Assembly (NCBI GenBank): GCA_001695595.3
Contig: MBPM02000002.1
Location: 372,001-436,000 of the forward strand
DNA from: Plasmopara viticola
Lineage: Eukaryota > Oomycota > Peronosporomycetes > Peronosporales > Peronosporaceae
Direction: 5' to 3'
Length of the DNA stretch: 64,000 bases
In this document: piece by piece, positions 55,689 through 64,000 of the stretch
How positions within the stretch are numbered: the stretch's first letter is position 1
How the letters are laid out: the number at the start of each line of letters is the position of its first letter
Translations under genes and position numbers: made by a program
The notes under the pieces: model-generated
What the model saw: the letters and a program-made list of their open reading frames with translations, nothing else
What the model was told of the DNA's origin: nothing
The model's database searches: none

Positions 55689-58600
55689 GCAAGACTAAGG
55701 ATTTGAAGAATTCGACGTGGCTGAGCTTGTCAAAGAGCAGTACTTCTACTCTGGCAGCAGTCTGCGCGAGTTCTGCAAGACACGTGAAGCCCTCAAGGAA
55801 CAAGTTGAGAAGGATTGTGGTAAAGTTGGCAATACGCAAGCATACGAAATGGTTTATACGTATGGAGGAGATCGAAGCATTGATCAAGTGGATCATGTCA
55901 GGCGCCATTATATCACTGATCCATAGAAAGGAGATCACTACACAAAGTCGAGATACTGGAAGGTCTCGGTTGATTCTGGATATGCATTGAAGTTGTTGGG
56001 ACGGCATGTCAGTATGGAGAAACAGTTGGAAGTATTCAAGTATGCAGAATCTATTGGTGCTGGCTTCCTGAGTACCGCATATGAGCTGTTATTGCACCAT
56101 GCCGTCCATGAAGCGTACGCAAAGAAGACTCCTGTTGTGTTGAAGATGAAGGAGGGCTCCTACTATGAAAGAATCGAGATATGTGTTCCACACGTTGAAT
56201 GCTGCGGCGAGAACGAAGATGAGTGCTACATTAGCGTGGCCGATCTCTCTGAGAGGACTTATTGGCATCCCGATTATCCATTCTTCCCCTTCATCGATGC
56301 AGTGGTGGTGTGTGAAGCGTTTAAGAGTGGAAGCAATCACCCAGAGATGATCGTGGCTTATATCCAGGCGACCATTCGAAACGTTAAAACTTTCAAGCCG
56401 GATCGACTACGCAAGTTGAACGAAGCGATGGATAAGAATTCGAACATCGCTGATTTCAATCGCGCGATCGTGGTGGTGGGCCCAGACTCCACTGTCTACG
56501 AGACATTTACATTGCATGATGCTCCAAACCCAGAGGAATTTCTGACAATGGTAAGCTGCTTTGACCCAAACCAATTCGAGAGACAGTCAAGAGCTTGAAA
56601 TTTATTGAACAGTTTATCACTTCGTATCAGCGCACGGTTTAGCTACTATATTGAATCGAGTGCTGAACTTAACGAATAGATGCTGCGGCGAACTGACCAA
56701 TTTGATACACATGATGTTTCATAAACATCCGAAACGCTATTCTACCGTCGTTTAGGAGCTAATCTAGTATTTTCGCAGGAATAGCGCGAGAATCTTGACC
56801 GTTGCAGCTCATGGCTCTAATGCTGAATACACGCACCTCGCTACTTCAATCCACTTTGACAAACGAATGTGATCGGCAACAGCTATCAAAGAGCTGAATT
56901 TGCATCATGCGAAAGACTCGCGAAGTCAAACGGCAGCAATTCGCCTCGTAGCAAACAGACATAACAATATAGCGTCCAAGCTTAATCAGATCATCAAACA
57001 CTGTTCCTGTAAGCCAAATTTGTTATCAATGCTTGGATATTGCAATTCACGCAGTGTCGCTGTCGCTGATACCAAATAACCTCAGTTGAGGTCGAAATCT
57101 CAAAATGATACCGGTATCGATACCAGTACTACTCGACTCGAATAAGAGACAATATTTTAGCATTCATGAAATATCGCTTGGTGCATCTGGCATTGCATTC
57201 AAAGTCCTTACAGCAATCCTTCGTATGTTTGCTTCCACAGTGTGTGCGGATTTTCATTCCGACATACTTGATTTTACTATGAGCGCGCTCGATCTCTTGC
57301 GGCTTTTCCTCGGGTAGTTTATCCTATCCGAACTTCTCTTGCATCCATACGAGCAAGTGTCTCCGCAATTCAGATCTTGATTTCTCTGCCCCTTCTTTAT
57401 ATGCTACGCTTACCATAGCAGATCCGTAACTGTTATTAGCAGTCTCGCGAAACCATTGCTTCATTCAATGAACGACTGTGGAGCAAATGCTGTCACCTTC
57501 TTGCTTGCGTATTTGGCTTTTAGATATACTTTGAACGACACCGATGCAAGAACTTTGGGAACTCTTAATCTCTGGTTTCCTGCTGAAGTTCCACATCTAC
57601 TTCGTCATCATGGACTTGCTTGCCAAATTCAGCAATCATCAGACGACGAACGATTTCGCCAGCTTCGTGATTGTAGTTCGGCATACGATTCGAGTTGATT
57701 AGAGTCGGAATATTCCAATCTAGCACTTCAATCAAGTCTTTCCCTTTGTGAAAGCGTCTTAGCGATGTTATGAGGCATGTCGTCGCAGCAAATGATTTGC
57801 TTCGTGGCAAGTTCACTCAGGCCAAATTCTTCTTGCATTGAGTTACTTAACAGTCCAAACTGATCTTGACCGAATGCAAACTTTATGAGATTGGCCAAAA
57901 AACGTCTACCTGATCCTCCTTGTCCATGAATCATTAGCATGAAGTCAAACTTGTCATTCAAAACGGTTATACATCGACCAATGAGGAAGTTAATGAACTC
58001 GCGATCTTCTTCTTCCGTGAATTGAAAAGATACGTGTTTATCAAATAGCGGCGTCTTGATGATTTCAATTTGTTGATTGTTGAATTTACGAACCTGAATT
58101 TCCTTTGGGACATCTGTTGCATTAATGAAGCTTGCGGTTATTAGATCATAAACTCCGTTGCTGAAACCAATATAGTTATGATCTAATGCCATGAATGCAA
58201 ACCCTGGATGGACTGTATATTTAATAAAGTGGAGCAATTCGTCAGATTCTTTCTCCGAGGACAATTGATATGATTTCTTTATTTGCCAAATATCGTTCGG
58301 AAATAGCTATGGATTACAGTACTTGTAGGTGTAATAATAATCCGTCTGGCGTTCATAGATTGCCCCTGAGCCGTATGAGCGTCTGTATTAATCGCCAACG
58401 CCTTTGAATAACTTCAACTTTAGCCGCTGGGCTTCAGTAAGTCTACGTTCTGCTTGGGGTTTAATTGTTTTTTTGGCGATAGCAGCAAAGGACTCAATGT
58501 CGTCTGGTGCGAACGTATCCTCATCGACTGAGATCTTAGTTTTCCCGCGTCCATACCAGCGAATCGCCTTTGTATCTTAGAGAGCATGAGTACAATTCTA

Positions 58601-59275
58601 CCAAGCACATTGCTTTTCTTCATTAAAGATTAGAAGCATCGTATCGTCCGATTCGTAAATTCGGTCGCAAGCAGAGCAATGCGATGAGCCAATACGTTTG
58701 ACATAAACGAAGTTACCTTTGGGAGCCCGTCCATAAACATCAAATTTTGATGGATCGTGATCTGTGATCTTGCTAACCTTCTGAATTGCTTTGTCAATGA
58801 ACTCATTACTCGACTCGGCGAAGAATTCGTGTGGCTTGTCAACTGACTTGATTTCCAAATTATTGGTCAAATCGTGATCAGTGTATGCCATATCGGCAGC
58901 AGTTTTCAACAAGAAAGGCGTGTTGAAGGTAGAGCTGAATGGTTTGATTATTTTATTTATATTCCCTCGTCTGTTTCCTCCTGGAAGTGAAAGCGACCCA
59001 TTGCTGCGATATGGCTGAAGATCAATCCACGATTTATAAAATTCGATGGGAGTCTTCAACATCGCTGATTTGTGTGAAAGACTCCCTCAGCATGTATTTG
59101 ACAATAGCCTTACACTCTGCAACAGTAAATTCGATGTTGAAAACAATATGCGTGGATAATTTGACACCACCGTCCACTTTACGCGATCGATTCGTCACGA
59201 GAAAATCAATGTCGTCTTCGTAGATAGCAAAATTGCAATTGATTTATTCAAGTGCGTGCTTAAACGCGGCCGTAT
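55689..59275 (-). repeat. Right arm of the large inverted duplication
   Basis: Reverse complement of 49757-54533 without the LINE. About 1.15 kb of unique DNA (54534-55688, coding for the CRN-like header and ATPase) separates the arms. Confidence 0.85.
55690..56598 (+). pseudogene. CRN-like gene, 5'-truncated second copy
   Basis: Only the part after the ATPase is present (VKEQYFYSGSSLREFCK onward), because the arm boundary cuts the gene. The frame has a TAG near 55,925 where the left copy has a sense codon, but is open at the position where the left copy has its TAG. The PFIDAVVVCEAF and YIQATIR nuclease-like blocks are present at 56.28-56.4 kb. It cannot be expressed as a full product. Confidence 0.75.
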
Positions 59276-59971
59276 AATCAGTAGTCATTTGAAGAACCAA
59301 CTCATCGGTCGTCATCTCATATGCATTGAATTCCGCATCGGTGAGCTTGTGATCGCAATCGATGAAAAATTTGATTTTGGATTGCCAATGAATACTTCAT
59401 GACACTCATGCTTCAACTGCTCATGAGCAAATTTAACAAATGCAGATCCATCAACGTGACTATATAACCAAACAAAGCGGCGATTCTTTCCTTTGCCATC
59501 AACGACCTGCAACACATGCGCATCCTTCACATCATAGAGATATTATTTACCTTCTTCATATAGTGAGTAGCTTACATTACCAACGCCACTAGCGCGCTTC
59601 TTAATCCAGTGCTCGTATTGCCACCCGCGATAGATATAGTTGTTATCGTATTCAAGATTTCGAGCAACAACCGATTCGACGACCGCTTCAGCAAATGAAT
59701 TCATAATTGGTTTGACAACTGCTTCGGCAACGGTCTCAACAACTGTTTCAGCGACGGCTTCAAGAACTGAATCTACAGCTGTTTCTACAACTAGTTCAGC
59801 GGCAGGTTCTACAACTGGTTTTACAACTGGCTTGACGGCCACTTCAGGAACTGACTCCACAACGGGCTTAACAACCGCAGTATATTTACTTACGTGACGA
59901 CGATGGTTCCAGTAGCAAGGTGTAGCCTTGTAGCATTTACGGGTACAGTTTTCGACAAAGCACAATTCCAA
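57060..59971 (-). pseudogene. Primase-helicase gene, right copy, broken
   Basis: This is the longer of the two copies. On the minus strand: an N-terminal part with Cys/His residues (NCTRKCYKATPCYWNHRRH), a Val/Glu/Pro-rich repeat region (59.65-59.9 kb), the AEP metal motif KIKFFIDCD near 59,360 after a frameshift, the KLSTHIVF histidine motif near 59,150, a zinc segment CSACDRIYESDD near 58,670, then the SF3 helicase: IHGQGGSGRRFLANLIKFAF near 57,915, CCDDMP (Walker B) near 57,780 and LINSNRMPNY near 57,690. The Walker A lysine is Arg (GSGRR), as in the left copy. Interruptions include TAA at 59,540, a frameshift near 59,365 and a deletion of about 50 bp near 57,730 that the left copy does not have. 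Confidence 0.78.
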
Positions 59972-60000
59972 AATTTCTTATTCGATATGTTGATATCTCA

Positions 60001-60032
60001 TATATCTTAACAAACAAACATCAGAGTAGAAA
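60001..60032 (-). promoter_or_regulatory. Shared upstream motif, copy A
   Basis: This 32-bp stretch matches 60297-60328 at 25 of 32 positions. On the minus strand the core is TTTCTAYYCYGATGTTTGT. It stands about 30 bp upstream of the primase-helicase frame and is a candidate element-specific promoter. Confidence 0.5.
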
Positions 60033-60067
60033 ATATTCTCAGACCTGAAGATTGTTCTCGGAAAAAA

Positions 60068-60280
60068 CTATTTGAGTTTCACGATCTGATCTCTACCCGG
60101 ATTTCTCGGCCCGCTTGCGCGCTCTATACGCTTCTTGATATTGAGAAGTCTTGTCTTCGTTTCTTTCATTGTAATCTTTCTGCTTGCCAACTTAGCCTCT
60201 CGGTTCTTCCGATAGAAGTGTTTTAGTGCTTCAAGCATCGGCTCTCTATGGATTTGATAATGATCGCTTGAGTAAGTCAT
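60068..60280 (-). CDS. Small basic protein of the element, unknown function
   Basis: A 70-residue frame with an ATG at 60280. Lysine and arginine make up about a quarter of it (HFYRKNREAKLASRKITM, LLNIKKRIERASGPRNPG), with a predicted helical middle. It lies 97 bp upstream of the primase frame in the same direction and has its own copy of the shared 32-bp motif 17 bp before the ATG. No family is recognised. A nucleic-acid-binding role would fit the charge but is speculation; it could also be the 5' end of a longer lost gene. Confidence 0.4.
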   Translation of the reverse strand: MTYSSDHYQIHREPMLEALKHFYRKNREAKLASRKITMKETKTRLLNIKKRIERASGPRNPGRDQIVKLK

Positions 60281-60296
60281 TTCTTATATACAATGC

Positions 60297-60328
60297 TATA
60301 TTCTAATATACAAACATCGGGATAGAAA
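60297..60328 (-). promoter_or_regulatory. Shared upstream motif, copy B
   Basis: Partner of 60001-60032 (25 of 32 identical), placed 17 bp upstream of the 70-residue basic frame. A weaker third echo, CGATGTTTAAATG on the minus strand, occurs near 60,413. Confidence 0.5.
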
Positions 60329-60329
60329 T

Positions 60330-60770
60330 TTTTTATGTCCCTTGAACGTGACAAATTGCGTCCCTTTGATTGAATCATTAATCATTTGATAGGAAACTTA
60401 TAATTTCATTTAAACATCGTATAATACCTTTGTCCCCAGAAAAAAAGATTGTCGTCCCTGGGTAAATTCATTACGTTTCGTTATACGAGAAGCAACCGCA
60501 ACGCCGATTCACAGTGATTTAGCATATTTCAGTTCGTCCCAGGAAAAAAGTGAAGTTGTTGCTCCACTATTAGAAAAAAGATGATAGATGATGGTGGATC
60601 ATTGATCGAGATATTTCTATAGACAAGCATAGTTTTCGTAGGGTCATTGGTCCAAAGAATATAACGTTACTATAAGACTAACGAGAACATCTTTAAGCTG
60701 CATAATCAATAAACTTTTTGTCCCAGCAACATCCAGGTACAAGCAGGGACAATAAATTTTACTAAGGCCA
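60330..60770. repeat. Cluster of GTCCC words
   Basis: In 440 bp of AT-rich DNA the word GTCCC/GGGAC recurs about eight times, often as GTCCCAGGAAAA, GTCCCCAGAAAA, GTCCCTGGGTAA or GTCCCAGCAACA. No coding frame covers it. It may be a repeated binding site upstream of the element's genes. Confidence 0.4.
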
Positions 60771-60992
60771 TATCGATATTGATGTTGATTACTACTCTCG
60801 GTATGCAAATTAATAAACTAACATCTAGTGGATGCCATTATTGATTGATGTTTCTACAGATTAACTATGACATTGATCTATCGACATTTCGCGTTTGTGA
60901 GCCAACTCGCGCTGATAGTTTGTATTATTCAATTTTCAGAGAGGTATCGGTCTATAGGTATAGGCTAAAAATATATACACTCATAGTAAATT

Positions 60993-61196
60993 TTGGAAAG
61001 TACCGCGGAGATCTGGGAAATTGATCAACAATACGCGAAGTGGCTGTACCCACAAGAGATTCTGATTGGTGGGTACCCCGAAATCAAGAAGTTTCTCGAT
61101 GAGAAGCTTCGTGGATATGACCTTTCACTTGTGATGACATGGGGGAAATACCCACAAGTAAATTTTGGGCTCTACGCCCGCATATTCTACTGGTGA
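60993..61196 (+). pseudogene. Fragment of an unknown protein
   Basis: A 67-codon frame without a usable ATG, with protein-like composition (EIWEIDQQYAKWLYPQEIL, EKLRGYDLSLVMTWGKYP). No family is recognised. It may be the C-terminal end of a lost gene, possibly belonging to the neighbouring element. Confidence 0.3.
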
Positions 61197-63811
61197 CATA
61201 TAATAGCTCCTCGGCGAGACATATTTACACTTTGTCGACCCTCTTCGTGACAGTCACAACACTTGCGTTTCAGCTTGTAAAATACTTCTTTACCTGCTAG
61301 CGCTTAAGTTTATAAGAACTGAATCTGAGTCATAGTCTACGGGTGCCATCCAATAGACCGAAGAACTACCCATTAAGGGCATACGGGTAAGCAAGCCTGT
61401 CCGTAAACTTTTTTCTCTTAAATAGTGATTTGACCGTCGTCGCTTCCTGTACTTGCATAAGTTAAGTGTCACCTTAAAACGCAATAAAATCAATTCGGCC
61501 TGTTCGGGGAGTAACGTCTCGGCAATGGAGGCCGTCACTTTCACCTATACCTTAAATAGTTTACAGCTATTTAACTTGCAAATGGGCGCTATCAGAGCTT
61601 ATAGGCTGCTGAAAGAAATGTTGCTCTTAGCCGTTCCTACGTGCGTTCCCAGGACTCAAAAATCTCCAAAGAAGTATTTTTTAAGAGTGGACGCCAGCTT
61701 TTTGGCTTGTAAAGAACAACACATGCATTTAAAATTTATCTTTGAACAATAAAAGCTAAGATTTCGCTCTGTTTTTATATTTATGGCACTGTTTTTTTCT
61801 CACATTATAAAATTGCTAAGTCAGAGCCACTTTAAAATAGAAAAAACTCATTGCCATAGTAAAATTGTTAAAATATGGAATGTTATAAATTACTCAGGCA
61901 GGTCGAAAATTGTAACATTGACAACGTCTGGATACTCTTAAATTCCTTTGATGAGTCATTGGTTTGCCCTTAAAAAAAATCGGACATAACGAGCACTGTG
62001 TTCGGAAACGCTCTGACAAGACCTTGATGAATTTACTTAAACTGACGAAATACAGCTGACCAGTCCTGTTTGAAACATCTTCGAGCCGACGCACTCCTGT
62101 CGACTGTTGCCGCAAACGCAGACTCACTATCGTAGGCGCGCAATAAGTTCGGTGATGTTCTTTGATCATTTCAATTGACTCATGCGTTCATTCTGTCGCA
62201 AAAAAGTGCGTCTTGGATCGCGAAATAAGGCGACAAACTTCCGAATTTTAAGCTTTGACCAACGTATGAGGAAGAGGTAGCAAAGCTGCCGTGCTAAAGT
62301 CAAGATCTTTATCTGAGTTTTGTTGGGCTACGATTATAGACACTTCGTAAATCAAACCAGCAAATCTTCCGACAATCAGACGCTTTATTGCAGGGACTTC
62401 CTTGGCCGTCAAATTATTCAACTACTCCTGCACAAAAGAATCTAGCATTTCTTTGAAGATATAACTGTGCGTTGACCGTCTTTGATGAATGTAACACTCG
62501 TAATACTGTGGCAGAATAGTCGATTGTAGCAAGAGCAGTCTCGTCATTAAGTCTTGCAACAGCACAATAAGCTTGCGACATTGTAATGGATGCTTTAAGC
62601 GCAGCCGTTTGAGAAAAGTCGGCCGCAAAGGCAGGGTATCACACTGGCAAGCTCCGATGAGACACGGCCCAAAGCAAGCATGAGTACCCACCAGCTCCTT
62701 GTCAATTTAAATTGTCTCAAATACGAACACGAAACTTACCCGAGAACATTATTCTTTTTTTCTTCATGGACACCCGCTGGGAGCCCTTGAAGTGCGGACA
62801 AGTGGTTTTCATTTTAGTGAGCAGGTTAAAGTGGCGTCGAAAATGGAAAACAAGGGCTGTGAGCGTATTGAGAGAGCCATCTTCTTGCAGCAACCAACTC
62901 TAAGCATATTCAGATCAAATTGTTCTCAGGCACACCAAATTATTCAAGTTCGATCCAAAGTCTTCTGTTGTATCAGCGTCGCCGCGCCAGATATGTGACG
63001 AGTCATTGTTTGCCCACCATCCGTACTGAGAGCATTGAGTCTGGACTCCAGTCGGCACATAGTACGTCGAGGGCTTTAGCAAGGAAGCCCTTAATAATAA
63101 TGGCCGTCTTCCATTTACATAAAGAAATCGCCGCCATGGCGAAAGCGCACACGAATATTTAGATAGCTAGTGCCTTATTTAGATCCGACAATGAGCGCAA
63201 TCAGGATTCCGGCAGCGATCTGAAATGCTTTTGAATATTTGCAATGCACATAAAACGCGTTTAAAATAGCAAACTTTCGTTCGATACATTTGGAGAGAAA
63301 GCCTCCCATGTTCGAGACACTCTTCGCTTCACCCCAACAGTGTCAATCCGATTTGCGTCTTCAGGCAAATTGAAGATCTCCAGCGGCCTCAATGATAAAG
63401 TCACCAATACCCGTGTTGATCATAGAGTATAACGTTTTTCTGCCGTCGAAGTGCTTAATCAAAGTAGTGTTCCTTACCACACTTGTCACAAAATGTCTTT
63501 TTCTCCGAAATGACCAGGCTGTTCGCCATAGTCATCCGAATGCTGCTCAACAGCATGCTTTCTCATGTTGTCCCCTCGAAAAGAACGCTTATAGTACTTC
63601 ATGCTCCCCGTGCGGGCACATTAGCGGAACATTTTGGCACTAAGGGCCCGAGGTAGACATGAAAGAGGCAACGCACTGACACGACAAAAGTTGTGTCAGG
63701 ATGACGTTCGCTGACCCTAAGACTATAATTCAGGTCTTTGTGGTAAAGCTTATGCTGTGGCTGTGTGTTATGTGCATACTATGCATGTTTCAAAATTGGT
63801 GATAGGCGGGT
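61197..63811. other. Gene-poor stretch
   Basis: No supported gene in 2.6 kb. Minus-strand frames between 62.4 and 63.5 kb look like debris of one coding region (for example MGGFLSKCIERKFAILNAF and AFQIAAGILIALIVGSK near 63.2-63.3 kb), but they are broken and unrecognised. Confidence 0.35.
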
Positions 63812-63890
63812 TAGGTAGCCACTGGTCAACGGTTAGACTGCATGTAAAGGCGTCTTCGGAATAGACGGGTTCAACGTTGAAGCTGGATAG
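63812..63890 (+). repeat. tRNA-Leu-like sequence (SINE head or tRNA pseudogene)
   Basis: The string TAGCCACTGGTCAACGGT resembles an A box and GACGGGTTCAACG a B box; between them GACTGCA...GGCGTCTTCGGA follows the D-anticodon-variable-arm order of a leucine tRNA with a long variable arm. The acceptor stem does not pair, so it is not a working tRNA. Whether a SINE body follows is unclear. Confidence 0.4.
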
Positions 63891-64000
63891 GGGTTCACAA
63901 CCCCTGGTTTGATTTCACAGTGAGTTCAGATTGGGCACACAGCATTCCCGAATGCTCTTTGTGATTGCGCATATATAATAAGAAAAAGTTTAGATGCGAT

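Noticed and set aside
59640..59897. 85-codon Thr/Ser/Ala-rich frame on the plus strand.
   Set aside because: It is the antisense shadow of the Val/Glu-rich repeat domain of the primase frame.
1..64000. CRISPR array, bacterial operon or rRNA genes.
   Set aside because: No regularly spaced identical short repeats, no ribosome-binding-site-led gene chains and no rRNA sequence were seen; the genes have eukaryotic introns.

Overview
The window looks like a chromosome segment of an oomycete, most likely a Peronosporales plant pathogen of the Phytophthora or downy mildew type. The evidence is intron-bearing eukaryotic genes with short GT-AG introns (mostly 58-77 bp), closely packed housekeeping genes, an oomycete-style initiator near the ornithine decarboxylase start, a Crinkler-like (CRN-like) ATPase/nuclease gene, and long AT-rich, gene-poor stretches filled with decayed transposons. 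I see no prokaryotic operon, CRISPR array or rRNA gene.

Layout. 1-4.5 kb holds a decayed LINE and non-coding DNA. 4.5-9.7 kb is a gene island: a SKP1-like protein with a long tail, an acetyl-CoA transporter-type MFS protein, and, divergently, a FYVE-C2-membrane protein. 10.2-11.3 kb is a transposon with terminal inverted repeats that encloses a broken coiled-coil gene. 11.3-19.4 kb is gene-poor (a possible START/FYVE remnant and a SINE). 19.4-24 kb carries ornithine decarboxylase and the APC7 subunit of the anaphase-promoting complex. 24-31.4 kb is gene-poor with a SINE, a possible LTR and a small MULE containing a truncated FAR1 domain. 31.5-34.5 kb has a divergent pair: a Golgi-type mannosyltransferase and a mitochondrial Bot1/mS45-like protein. 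34.8-40.7 kb is repeats. 40.8-47.9 kb is the second dense island: a tail-anchored protein, a trehalose-6-phosphate synthase/phosphatase, RIC8 and an ER FKBP.

The most unusual part is 49.8-60.3 kb. It is a large inverted duplication. Each arm carries a broken archaeo-eukaryotic primase/SF3 helicase gene (D5-like, as in Polinton-like and giant viruses) converging on a CRN-like P-loop ATPase/nuclease gene. The left arm was later hit by an internally deleted LINE with a clear 11-bp target-site duplication, and the matching empty site survives in the right arm. A 91-bp exact tandem duplication breaks the CRN-like gene. Two small genes beyond the right arm share a 32-bp upstream motif. I read this as the remains of a virus-like or plasmid-like mobile element that carried an effector-type gene.

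Neighbouring host genes serve unrelated cell functions (ubiquitin ligases, polyamine synthesis, glycosylation, trehalose metabolism, G-protein control, protein folding). What they share is architecture: divergent pairs 117-131 bp apart with ATTGG/CCAAT motifs, and convergent pairs as little as 27 bp apart.
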